DNA of 6,950 nt from an uncultured Halomicronema sp. (GTDB lineage Bacteria > Cyanobacteriota > Cyanobacteriia > Phormidesmidales > Phormidesmidaceae), in NCBI GenBank assembly GCA_937897665.1, contig CALCPB010000719.1, forward strand, positions 1-6,950, in the 5' to 3' direction. Positions 1 through 6,051 of this stretch are shown here, one piece after another (within the stretch, counting starts at the first letter, position 1; each line of letters starts with the position of its first letter). The translations under genes and the position numbers were made by a program. Below the pieces are notes generated by a model. It was not told where the DNA came from and did no database searches. It worked only from the letters and a program-made list of their open reading frames with translations.

Positions 1-462
1 TAAGACACCTTTCAAGATACTGCAGAGAATTTTGGCTCCATTCTTATAGTTGAGACCATTGACATTCGTTTACATAATTTGAAGTGTCTATTCTCATTGA
101 TTTTTATCATCAATGGCATGCCTGGCTCTGAAATCCCTTGCAGACCCTTGATGCAGATAAAGATCAAAGAAGAATCAGGTATATTCACCTTCGCAAAAGT
201 TAATGAAGTTGCGTATACTAGAGCCATTCGTTGCGGTGAGTAGAAATGCTCACTTTGAATTTCCCGGTTGGTTCGCCTAGTCATCGTGTATTCGATAGTT
301 CCGAATCATCTGCTGACTTTCTCCGACCCGTGTGGTTTGGGTAAGGCTGCGATGATCAGGATGAAGGCACACTTTTAATGATGTATCCATCAGCCTCGGG
401 CTAGATAGCTGCGTAAACCGGCGTTCTATGTGCAACTGTTCATCTGAACTCACGTGAATGTC
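1..462. other. Gene-free region upstream of ndhD
   Basis: I find no recognisable protein or RNA gene here. Short minus-strand reading frames at 12-284 and 277-477 resemble no family I know and lack ribosome binding sites. The stretch contains a 7-bp hairpin (CATTGAT, 7-nt loop, ATCAATG, 95-115) overlapping the palindrome GGCATGCC (115-122), and a short inverted repeat GTTCA-TC-TGAAC (438-449) just before ndhD. Some cyanobacterial ndhD genes follow ndhF, but no trace of an ndhF 3' end is visible. The left half looks more AT-rich than the coding regions. No confident promoter can be assigned. Confidence 0.55.
438..449. repeat. Inverted repeat just upstream of ndhD start
   Basis: GTTCA-TC-TGAAC is a perfect 5-bp inverted repeat with a 2-nt centre, 13 bp before the ATG at 463. 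Its position would suit an operator or leader hairpin. It reads GTTC-N4-GAAC, the opposite orientation to a LexA-type GAAC-N4-GTTC box, so I do not assign a regulator. Confidence 0.3.
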
Positions 463-666
463 ATGATTAGTGAACAATTTCCGTGGTTAACCACGATTGT
501 CCTTTTTCCTTTCCTGGCAAGCTTGCCAATTCCGCTACTGCCGACCAAGGGTCATAAGGCTGTCCGCACCTATGCTCTGGCCGTCGGACTGACTGAGTTT
601 GCGCTGATTATTTACACGTTCGCCCAGTACTTTACGCTTCAAGACTCTGGGCTGCAACTGTTCTAA
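463..666 (+). pseudogene. ndhD: NdhD N-terminal piece, ended by in-frame TAA
   Basis: This is the front of an NADH/plastoquinone oxidoreductase (NDH-1) subunit 4. NdhD is an antiporter-like, proton-pumping membrane subunit of the thylakoid complex. The 67 residues begin MISEQFPWLTTIVLFPFLAS, the usual NdhD opening, and carry two hydrophobic segments (about residues 9-28 and 36-56). ATG 463 gives the family N-terminus; a GTG at 454 would add three residues. Neither has a clear Shine-Dalgarno. The frame stops at TAA 664-666, where the family normally has a residue such as Glu (…LQL-V-E-S-Y…). The same reading frame continues as NdhD beyond a second stop, TGA 676-678. This piece is therefore probably not a gene of its own but the 5' part of a gene interrupted by nonsense changes. 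A truncated translated peptide cannot be excluded. Confidence 0.8.
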
Positions 667-708
667 TCTTACAAATGAGTTACTCAAATCTGTTTGAACA
701 GATCTCAG
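664..708 (+). other. Divergent block with two nonsense codons in ndhD
   Basis: Read in the ndhD frame this block gives [23 protein letters not shown] before the conserved DGLSMP. From memory, relatives read roughly V-E-S-Y-x-W-V-P-Q-I-x-L-x-W-S-x-x-V-D-G-L-S-M-P here, with the same number of codons. Stops therefore sit at an expected Glu-like position (664-666) and at an expected Trp position (676-678). Several neighbouring residues (T for P, C for G, R for W, D for V) are also atypical. There is no indel, so frame and length are kept. The visible facts are the two stops and the intact frame. The ancestral residues are inferred from family knowledge. Confidence 0.75.
688..703. repeat. 16-nt perfect quasi-palindrome inside the ndhD block
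   Basis: ATCTGTT-TG-AACAGAT is a 7-bp perfect inverted repeat with a 2-nt centre. It lies inside the divergent segment and spans the codons where Cys and Arg replace residues that are usually Gly and Trp. It may be a product of hairpin-templated mutation or a chance palindrome; a protein-binding site inside the gene is less likely. Confidence 0.5.
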
Positions 709-2067
709 GCCGACGATGGTTTATCGATGCCCTTAGTGGTTCTAAGCGGTTTGGTGACGACGCTGGCAATGCTGGCATCTTGGAATATCTCTTCTAAGCC
801 ACGCCTCTATTACTTTCTGCTGTTGCTGATGTACAGCGCTCAGGTTGGCGTATTTCTCTGCCAAGACATTCTTATGTTCTTCTTGATGTGGGAGATTGAG
901 CTGGTTCCTGTATATCTGCTGATCTCAATATGGGGCGGTCAGAAGCGGCGTTACGCGGCGACCAAGTTCATTCTCTACACGGCGATTGGCTCTATCTTCA
1001 TTCTGGTGTCTGCTCTGGCCATGGCCTTCTACGGCGACACCGTCACGTTCAATTTTGCTGATTTGGCCCTTAAGGAATACTCATTGCCCTTTCAGCTATT
1101 TGCCTATGCGGGTTTCTTGGTGGCCTTTGGTGTCAAGCTCCCGATCTTTCCGTTTCACACTTGGTTGCCTGACGCCCACAGTGAGGCCCCCGCAGCCGTG
1201 TCAATGATTTTGGCTGGAGTGCTGCTTAAAATGGCTGGCTACGGCATCATTCGTATGAATATTGAGATGTTGCCTGATGCTCACGTCTATGTGGCTCCTT
1301 TCCTCGCAATTCTCGGCGTTATCAACATCATCTACGCTTCTCTGAATGCTTTTGGACAAGACAATTTGAAGCGTCGCATGGCTTATTCCTCGATCGCTCA
1401 TATGGGGTTTGTGCTGATTGGCTTTGCGGCTATCACTACCATCGGATTGAGTGGCGCAGTCTTACAAATGCTTTCTCACGGTTTGATTGCGGCGGTGATG
1501 TTTTTCCTCTCTGGTGTGACCTACGAACGAACCCATACGCTCGATATGTCTGAATTGGGGGGTATGGCTCGCAAAATGCCAGCGGCGTTTGCCTTCTTTA
1601 CGGCAGCGGCGATGGCTTCCTTGGCTCTGCCTGGAATGAGCGGCTTCGTCAGCGAGATCGCTGTCTTCTTAGGCATGGCCACTAGCGATGCTTACACCAC
1701 GACCTTCAAAGTCGGCATCATTGTGTTGTCGGCAGTTGGGGTGATTCTCTCACCGATTTATCTCCTTTCCATGCTGCGCCGTATTTTCTACGGCAGCACG
1801 GGCGAAGTGGTTGAGAAGACGCCTTTGATGCTCGATATTCGTCCCCGTGAGGGTTTCATTGCGGCTTGCCTGTTAGTGCCGGTCATTGGGATTGGTCTGT
1901 ATCCTAAGTTAGCGACTCAGACCTACGATGCTAAAACTGTAGCGGTATTAGATCGAGTGCAAGACACCGTGATGCTGATTGCGGATCAGCCCGGGCAGCC
2001 CATGTTTAGCGCGATCTCATCGCCTGAGCGAATGGCTGCGATGACGGCCCCTGCTATTTTCGAGTAA
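694..2067 (+). CDS. ndhD: NDH-1 subunit 4 (NdhD) body, N-terminally interrupted
   Basis: This is the body of NdhD, a proton-translocating membrane-arm subunit of cyanobacterial NDH-1, which serves respiration and cyclic electron flow around photosystem I. Numbered from the TTG at 694, it shows DGLSMP (8-13), [10 protein letters not shown] with the conserved helix-5 Glu (67), [17 protein letters not shown] with Lys148 (NuoM Lys234 position), LLKMAGYG with Lys179 (Lys265 position), and the [18 protein letters not shown] and [10 protein letters not shown] blocks. All key charged residues and the multi-helix Proton_antipo_M fold look intact. With the front piece and the ten codons from the first stop to 693, the total is about 534 codons, a normal NdhD length. 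The TTG start is only the edge of the open frame: it has no Shine-Dalgarno and would lose the first helices. It may be a recent pseudogene, a gene rescued by readthrough, or a sequence artefact. I cannot assign the paralogue (D1 or D2 type most likely). Confidence 0.85.
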   Translation: MNRSQADDGLSMPLVVLSGLVTTLAMLASWNISSKPRLYYFLLLLMYSAQVGVFLCQDILMFFLMWEIELVPVYLLISIWGGQKRRYAATKFILYTAIGSIFILVSALAMAFYGDTVTFNFADLALKEYSLPFQLFAYAGFLVAFGVKLPIFPFHTWLPDAHSEAPAAVSMILAGVLLKMAGYGIIRMNIEMLPDAHVYVAPFLAILGVINIIYASLNAFGQDNLKRRMAYSSIAHMGFVLIGFAAITTIGLSGAVLQMLSHGLIAAVMFFLSGVTYERTHTLDMSELGGMARKMPAAFAFFTAAAMASLALPGMSGFVSEIAVFLGMATSDAYTTTFKVGIIVLSAVGVILSPIYLLSMLRRIFYGSTGEVVEKTPLMLDIRPREGFIAACLLVPVIGIGLYPKLATQTYDAKTVAVLDRVQDTVMLIADQPGQPMFSAISSPERMAAMTAPAIFE

Positions 2068-2103
2068 GAATCCACTGAATTGTTTCACTGAATCTGAAGG
2101 ACG

Positions 2104-2134
2104 AGCGGCGCAGATACCTGCGTCGCTTTTTTTT
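2104..2134 (+). terminator. Rho-independent terminator after ndhD
   Basis: AGCGGCGCAG (2104-2113) pairs with CTGCGTCGCT (2118-2127) as a 10-bp stem with one G-U pair and an ATAC loop, followed at once by a run of eight T (2127-2134). It starts 36 bp after the ndhD stop and is the clearest terminator in the window. It separates ndhD from the repair gene downstream. Confidence 0.9.
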
Positions 2135-2254
2135 ATGGGCTCTTTGGATGTTCAATCAAAGGAATATCTGGAAACTCTTCTCGGTTTGAGGTGCAGGCAA
2201 GAGCGGCATAACAGTTGAAAGTTCAGGGTGAAGTATTCGGAGGCAAAGTCTGAG

Positions 2255-3025
2255 ATGGCGGCAGTAGAGATATACCTACAGGCTCTGAAGCACTTGTATG
2301 AGCGACAAGCCAACCCTGATGCCGCAGTTGCGATGCGGGCTTATATGCGCAACCAGTTTGAATTTTTGGGGATTAAGTCACCCGCGGCTAAGGGGCTTTT
2401 GCGGGAGTTAATGACGGAGCAGGGGTTGCCAGAGCCAAAGCACCTTGAAGCGATTGTTCAAGCTTTATGGGGCTGGCCCGAGCGAGAATATCTGTATGCG
2501 GCACTCACTCTTTTAGACAAATTGCAAAAAATGCTGACCTTGGCGGCTGGACCGCTATTGGCGTATTTGATTACAACCAAGTCTTGGTGGGACACGGTGG
2601 ATTCTATTGCTATCCATAATGTGGGCAAACTTTTGCGGCAATATCCAGCGGGGCGCGATCGCACCCTTGCTCCCTGGCGGCGCTCTGACAACTTGTGGTT
2701 ACGGCGTACCACGCTGCTGTGTCAGCTTGATTACAAAACCGATACCGATGAGCAACTCTTGTTTGCACTGGTGGCAGAAAATCGAGTCTCCTCAGAGTTT
2801 TTCATTCAAAAGGCAATCGGCTGGGCGCTGCGAGAATACTCTAAAACTGCTCCAGAAACCGTCAAATCATTTGTAGCCTCAACTGAGCTCGCCCCCTTGA
2901 GTCGCCGTGAAGCATTGAAATGGATGAAAGCGAAGGGTCAACTCAAAGCTGGGAAAATGGCCCGATTTTCTGAAACAGCGCAGCAACTCTGGTTGCCTGA
3001 TTTCGGGTTTTCCCTAAACGGTTAG
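2255..3025 (+). CDS. AlkD-type DNA alkylation repair glycosylase
   Basis: This is a DNA alkylation repair protein of the AlkD/HEAT-like superfamily (Pfam DNA_alkylation), which excises positively charged N3- and N7-alkylpurines as the first step of base excision repair. At 256 residues it has family length. Numbered from the ATG at 2255, it carries YMRNQFEFLGI (30-40), TKSWWDTVDS, WLRRTTLLCQL, EFFIQKAIGWALREYSKT and LAPLSRREALK. Trp112, Asp116, Arg151 and Trp190 match the spacing of Bacillus cereus AlkD Trp109, Asp113, Arg148 and Trp187, so the active site appears complete. I chose ATG 2255 because GGAGG at 2239-2243 lies 11 nt before it and the N-terminus then matches AlkD. A GTG at 2228 would add nine residues. 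It stands alone behind the ndhD terminator and converges with the glycosyltransferase gene 36 bp away. No alkylation-response operator is recognisable. Confidence 0.92.
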   Translation: MAAVEIYLQALKHLYERQANPDAAVAMRAYMRNQFEFLGIKSPAAKGLLRELMTEQGLPEPKHLEAIVQALWGWPEREYLYAALTLLDKLQKMLTLAAGPLLAYLITTKSWWDTVDSIAIHNVGKLLRQYPAGRDRTLAPWRRSDNLWLRRTTLLCQLDYKTDTDEQLLFALVAENRVSSEFFIQKAIGWALREYSKTAPETVKSFVASTELAPLSRREALKWMKAKGQLKAGKMARFSETAQQLWLPDFGFSLNG

Positions 3026-3061
3026 ATCTTGCACAAGTAGGTCAACGAGTAAAGGCGGAAA

Positions 3062-4663
3062 TTAACTGGCCTGGTTTGAGATGAGGTGCCACTCGTCTGC
3101 ATGGGCAAGTTCTGTGAACTGAGCAGCGGCAGCCTGAAAAGGAGTCGGGTCTTGAACCAGCAGGTATAGCGGACGGACCGTTTGCCAGGGCGCTACCAAC
3201 TCTGCGGCTGGTAGGGCAATGATACGGCGATCACAATAGAAGTTGAGGGAGGGGCGTTCGTAGCCATAGGCCATGTAGACTGGCTGCTCCGGCGGCACCT
3301 GCTCATTTACCAGGCTTGCGATCGGCAGCACCGGGAACGATTCGCCGAGCTCCCACAGCCAATGATCAGAGATCATTAAGCTGCCCAGGGCGAAATAACG
3401 CCCCACCACCAACGTAGGAATAAACCGGGTTTGTTGGCGTGAGCTAAATAGCGCTGCCAGGCCTGAGGTGATGGCTACGGTGCCAAAGGTGAGCGCTAAA
3501 GCCATTGAAGGCTCACCCCCCCAAGGACTGGCGTAAACGACGCCTGCCATGCCTACCAGGCTAAACAGGGCCAGCAGCCAAAACCAGGCTGGAGGAATTT
3601 GTTTGAGGGCGATGCTGCGACCGTTCCAGTGCTGATACCGGTGCCAGGCCGCGGTGAGGGCCACTCCGACGGTGAGGGCGATCGCCGGATACAGCGGAAA
3701 GATATACCAGGGTAGTTTGGTGCCCATGATCGAAATCGCGAGCAGATATCCCACCGTCCACACGAGCAAAAGCTTGCCCCAGGTTTGATGACGCGATTGC
3801 CAGGTAAGCCAGAAACCTGTCGGCCAAAAGATTAGCCAGGGCCAGCCGTACTTCAGCAATTCCAGCAGGTAGTACCAGATGGGACCTTGGTGATTGTCAA
3901 CGGCATTCCAGACGCGCTCAAAATTTTGGTTGAGCAAGGTGACATCTAAAAATTGCTGCCCATAATATTGCCACTGTAAGAAATACCAGCCAATGATCGG
4001 CAAACTGCTGAGAGCCAAACCGGCCCATAGATATGGCGATCGCAGGGCTTTTGGGGCGTCCCACAGCAAAAACAGCAGGGCGATCGCGAGGAGCAAAATT
4101 CCTAAAATACCTTTGGTGAGGCACATTAAGGCAAAGCAAACGCCGACTCCCAGAGAACCAACTGGGTGACGGCGAGATCGCAGCAGTAGCCATAACAGAG
4201 CAATAAAAAAACAGGTGACGGCCCCGTCTAGCATGGCTAAGCGGCCATGGCGCACCACTGGCAAGCAAGTCAGATAGATGCCTGCCCCCAAACCCGCATA
4301 GGTTCGCGTGGGAAAGATTTCTCGCCCGAGGAGATAGAGCAGCGGTACGGAGGTGGCGGTCAACACGGCTCCGGGTAGTCGAGCTACCCAGGTATGGACG
4401 CCGAAGTTTTGAAATGCGGCGGCGATGAGGCTGTGCAAGAGGGGGGGCTTATTTAGGTAGGGGTCTCCCCATAGCTGTGGATGTAGCCAAGCTGTCCAGG
4501 TTCCACCTTGACTGAATTCACGAGCGACTTGAGCCACGGTGCCTTCATCCCAATCGCGTAGCGGGACGCCGCCTAAATCCAGGCAAAATAAGCCCAGTGC
4601 TGCCAGCCACAAGAGCGCGAAACACAGAAGGTCGCTGCGCGGAATGGTTCGCTGAAAAATCAT
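3062..4663 (-). CDS. GT39/ArnT-like membrane glycosyltransferase
   Basis: This is a 533-residue polytopic membrane protein of the dolichyl/undecaprenyl-phosphate-mannose transferase type (GT39/GT83, PMT_2, ArnT-like). Such GT-C enzymes move a sugar from a polyprenyl-phosphate carrier to a lipid, glycan or protein outside the cytoplasmic membrane. After helix 1 (about 12-31) comes the acidic RDWDE motif (36-40) in the first periplasmic loop, then NKPPLLH (71-77), HGRLAMLDG (139-147), LTKG (182-185), and TKLPWYIFPLYPAIAL (315-330), all typical of the family. About ten or more hydrophobic segments run to residue 430, with a soluble C-terminal domain of roughly 90 residues. ATG at 4663-4661 is preceded by a weak AGAGG. 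It lies 138 bp downstream of the acetyltransferase on the same strand, so it may or may not share that transcript. The acceptor and sugar cannot be read from the sequence; no other glycan genes are nearby. Confidence 0.9.
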   Translation of the reverse strand: MIFQRTIPRSDLLCFALLWLAALGLFCLDLGGVPLRDWDEGTVAQVAREFSQGGTWTAWLHPQLWGDPYLNKPPLLHSLIAAAFQNFGVHTWVARLPGAVLTATSVPLLYLLGREIFPTRTYAGLGAGIYLTCLPVVRHGRLAMLDGAVTCFFIALLWLLLRSRRHPVGSLGVGVCFALMCLTKGILGILLLAIALLFLLWDAPKALRSPYLWAGLALSSLPIIGWYFLQWQYYGQQFLDVTLLNQNFERVWNAVDNHQGPIWYYLLELLKYGWPWLIFWPTGFWLTWQSRHQTWGKLLLVWTVGYLLAISIMGTKLPWYIFPLYPAIALTVGVALTAAWHRYQHWNGRSIALKQIPPAWFWLLALFSLVGMAGVVYASPWGGEPSMALALTFGTVAITSGLAALFSSRQQTRFIPTLVVGRYFALGSLMISDHWLWELGESFPVLPIASLVNEQVPPEQPVYMAYGYERPSLNFYCDRRIIALPAAELVAPWQTVRPLYLLVQDPTPFQAAAAQFTELAHADEWHLISNQAS

Positions 4664-4802
4664 AGTGCCTCTGCAGCGGTCGCTCTCAAAAGGTTACTGC
4701 GGATGCTTGCGTCTTGGGGGCAAAGGCAGCGTTTTAAGCGAGTTCATAAGATGCGTCGTTAACGGCAAGAGAAAGTCGAGGTGTGACTATCTTCCGTCTT
4801 GA
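4664..4802 (-). other. Spacer between acetyltransferase and glycosyltransferase
   Basis: No open frame, tRNA or T-tract hairpin is visible in this spacer of nearly 140 bp. It is long enough to hold a promoter for the glycosyltransferase, but I see no convincing -35/-10 pair. Whether the two genes are co-transcribed is open. Confidence 0.4.
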
Positions 4803-5264
4803 CTAAAGGGGTTTGGTTAACCAGAGGGAATGGGTTTGATAGCCCAATTTTTGATAGAGCGCGATCGCTCCAGGATTATCGGCAAAGACCTGTAACCCAA
4901 TTTGATAATCTCCTCTTGCTCTAGCCCAAGCCTGGGCCTGATGGAGCAAGGCCGTGGCAATGCCACGGCGGCGGTGTTCTGGCGAGACATATAGTACCAG
5001 TACATAGCTATGGCGATCACCGCGCTGCTGATCAACCGCATTCCCTAACCATAAACAACCGACCGGACTCTGAGACGCGGGCTCAGTTTCTACCCACCAT
5101 AATGGTGTCTGCTCGGATAAATGGCGATCGACTGTTTGAGTTAAGTGATGGAATGTTTGCGTGCCAGCAATTTCTTGATAAGTTTGGCTGAGGAATTTGA
5201 CTAACAGCGATCGCTCTGACCGGGAACCGCGTCGTAAAGCATAGCCAGCAACCGGGAAAGCCAT
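4803..5264 (-). CDS. GNAT-family N-acetyltransferase
   Basis: A 153-residue protein with a single GNAT (Acetyltransf_1) domain, predicted to transfer an acetyl group from acetyl-CoA to an amine. The acetyl-CoA motif A is clear: a beta strand VLVLYVSPEH (88-97) followed by RRRGIA (98-103), the R/Q-x-x-G-x-G/A pyrophosphate loop, and helix TALLHQAQAWA. Motif B is also present at the C-terminus: LQVFADNPGAIALYQKLGYQ (124-143). The N-terminal half (YALRRGSRSER…LSQTY) fits the usual first strand and helix. ATG at 5264-5262 starts 8 bp after the stop of the upstream small membrane protein, which points to one operon and possible translational coupling. No Shine-Dalgarno of its own is evident. The substrate is unknown: ribosomal-protein (RimI-like), antibiotic and small-molecule GNATs share this layout, and nothing here decides among them. 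Confidence 0.93.
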   Translation of the reverse strand: MAFPVAGYALRRGSRSERSLLVKFLSQTYQEIAGTQTFHHLTQTVDRHLSEQTPLWWVETEPASQSPVGCLWLGNAVDQQRGDRHSYVLVLYVSPEHRRRGIATALLHQAQAWARARGDYQIGLQVFADNPGAIALYQKLGYQTHSLWLTKPL

Positions 5265-5272
5265 TCAGCTGA

Positions 5273-5512
5273 CTAAGCCTGACTGACGACTGAGGCGATC
5301 AGCCCGGACAACCCGGCAGAAATTGTAGGCGCTGCACCGTTGTTAGCTGTCGGTGTAACGGGGGGAATCTCGATCTGGCCGACGGGCTCCTCAATAGGAG
5401 CAGGAGCCATCATGTCACTGGGCAAAAAGATGCGGGCACTGACCGCAAGCATGGCCACTAAAAAGGTCAGCACAATCAGGAAGGGAGCAATGTAAGAGCG
5501 GAAAAAAGCCAT
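5273..5512 (-). CDS. Small single-pass membrane protein, Pro/Ala-rich tail
   Basis: A 79-residue protein of unknown function. The sequence begins MAFFRSYIAPFLIVLTFLVA; one hydrophobic helix (about residues 7-30, ending ARIFLP) is followed by an acidic PSDMMAPAPIEEP stretch, a proline-, threonine- and alanine-rich linker, and a small hydrophobic end (GLSGLIASVVSQA). It is probably anchored in the plasma or thylakoid membrane by its N-terminus, with the tail on the other side; no lipobox or signal cleavage site is apparent. I start it at ATG 5512-5510. The frame is open to a Met at 5569, but those 19 extra residues overlap hairpin-forming DNA and look non-conserved. It is first in the - strand unit, 8 bp before the acetyltransferase. 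Its codon use and clean helix make it a believable gene. I recall similar short proteins in cyanobacteria but cannot name a family. Confidence 0.75.
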   Translation of the reverse strand: MAFFRSYIAPFLIVLTFLVAMLAVSARIFLPSDMMAPAPIEEPVGQIEIPPVTPTANNGAAPTISAGLSGLIASVVSQA

Positions 5513-5543
5513 AACACTTGTCACCGAAGATAGTACGTGGACA

Positions 5544-5580
5544 AAACTTGAGCCCCAGCTTCTGATCAAGTTTAGAAGCT
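5544..5580. promoter_or_regulatory. Two overlapping hairpins in leader of small membrane gene
   Basis: AAACTTGA (5544-5551) and TCAAGTTT (5566-5573) are perfect 8-bp inverted arms. AGCTTCT (5557-5563) and AGAAGCT (5574-5580) are perfect 7-bp arms. They interleave, so a - strand transcript could form only one simple hairpin at a time. They end 32 nt upstream of the chosen ATG at 5512. This could be a leader switch or two overlapping operators; no function is shown. Confidence 0.4.
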
Positions 5581-5596
5581 AGCTTTCAAAGTCTAA

Positions 5597-5602
5597 AGTA
5601 TA
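5597..5602 (-). promoter_or_regulatory. Candidate -10 box for the small protein/GNAT unit
   Basis: On the - strand, TATACT (5602-5597) is a good -10 match, and it sits inside a 5-bp inverted repeat GTCTA-AAGTA-TAGAC (5591-5605). No good -35 lies 16-18 bp upstream, so an activator might be needed or the site may be fortuitous. A start near 5590 would put both leader hairpins in the 5' untranslated region. Confidence 0.35.
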
Positions 5603-5694
5603 GACAGGGGCAAATGGCTTGAGGAAACGACTGTCATACTGCTGCGCCCCCTCACGCGAACCTATTCTCAATCTTATGGCAGTGGTAGAACGGC

Positions 5695-5768
5695 CAATAT
5701 CTGCCCTCTGTGTTGAACAAAAAATGAGGAAGGGGCTGACTCAGCGGCTAACAAACTGTCAGATATTG
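5695..5768. repeat. Long-range 9-bp inverted repeat in intergenic region
   Basis: CAATATCTG (5695-5703) and CAGATATTG (5760-5768) are perfect reverse complements separated by 56 nt. They lie in the roughly 320-bp spacer between the divergent small-protein gene and the tRNA, where I see no protein gene. Nothing else in the spacer matches an RNA family I recognise. Confidence 0.4.
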
Positions 5769-5816
5769 CGTATCATTTGGAGGTAGGTAGTTCCCTGGCA
5801 GATTTGATTTCTTGCC

Positions 5817-5822
5817 TAGAAT
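5817..5822 (+). promoter_or_regulatory. Candidate -10 box for the tRNA gene
   Basis: TAGAAT is one base from TATAAT and ends 11 bp before the tRNA 5' end, so transcription would start a few bases before the mature tRNA. The -35 is poor (CTGGCA at 5795-5800 with a 16-bp spacer is the best I find). Confidence 0.4.
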
Positions 5823-5833
5823 GGGGATGCTGA

Positions 5834-5906
5834 CCAGGGTTGGCCGAGCGGATTAGGCAGCGAACTCATAATTCGCCTTAGGCAGGTCCGACTCCTGTAC
5901 CCTGGA
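5834..5906 (+). tRNA. tRNA with anticodon CAT (elongator Met or Ile2)
   Basis: A complete 73-nt cloverleaf. The acceptor stem CCAGGGT (5834-5840) pairs perfectly with ACCCTGG (5899-5905), and the discriminator is A5906. The D stem is GCC/GGC (5843-5845, 5856-5858) with the GG pair at 5850-5851. The anticodon stem is GCGAA/TTCGC with loop CTCATAA, putting CAT at 5867-5869. The variable loop has 5 nt (5877-5881). The T stem is GCAGG/CCTGT with loop TCCGACT (5887-5893). CCA is not encoded. It is not an initiator: C1 pairs with G72, and the anticodon stem lacks the three G-C pairs. CAT also marks the tRNA-Ile2 whose wobble C becomes lysidine, reading AUA. The D arm resembles plastid trnI-CAU, so Ile2 is quite possible. 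Confidence 0.93.
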
Positions 5907-6051
5907 TTGATCGCAAGTTTGACTGCAGAGATTATTAATCGAGCGCTAGCTGCTCGCGATCGCTCTCAATTTTCTTTACCATTAGGGAAGGCTGGAAAAA
6001 TCAATCATTCCTCAACGCTTCCTCATTATTTATTTGATTTAGTTGCTAACG

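Larger units (their letters stand above)
2655..5963. repeat. HIP1 octamers (GCGATCGC), seven copies
   Basis: Perfect copies lie at 2655-2662, 3678-3685, 4036-4043, 4080-4087, 4861-4868, 5207-5214 and 5956-5963. HIP1 is the highly iterated palindrome of many cyanobacterial genomes, and this density supports a cyanobacterial source. The copies fall in the alkD-like gene, the glycosyltransferase (three), the acetyltransferase (two) and the tRNA-grxC spacer. None occurs in 1-2654, where the closest match is TCGATCGC at 1390-1397, or after 5963. Confidence 0.9.

Noticed and set aside
12..284. 90-residue minus-strand reading frame
   Set aside because: No domain, no ribosome binding site, no plausible partner gene; composition looks non-coding.
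438..449. LexA/SOS box
   Set aside because: The half-sites are in the opposite orientation to the known GAAC-N4-GTTC type.
277..477. 66-residue minus-strand reading frame overlapping the start of ndhD
   Set aside because: Overlaps the ndhD N-terminus, which is clearly real, and resembles no family.
664..678. Alternative genetic code or selenocysteine explaining the stops in ndhD
   Set aside because: A TAA and a TGA are both involved, no other gene in the window has internal stops, Trp is encoded by TGG throughout, and no SECIS-like hairpin follows directly.
664..720. Frameshift or insertion element as the cause of the ndhD break
   Set aside because: Front and body are in the same frame with the expected codon count; no repeats or element ends are present.
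3561..4268. Alternative-frame minus-strand reading frames inside the glycosyltransferase gene
   Set aside because: They are shadows of the strongly supported 533-residue gene.
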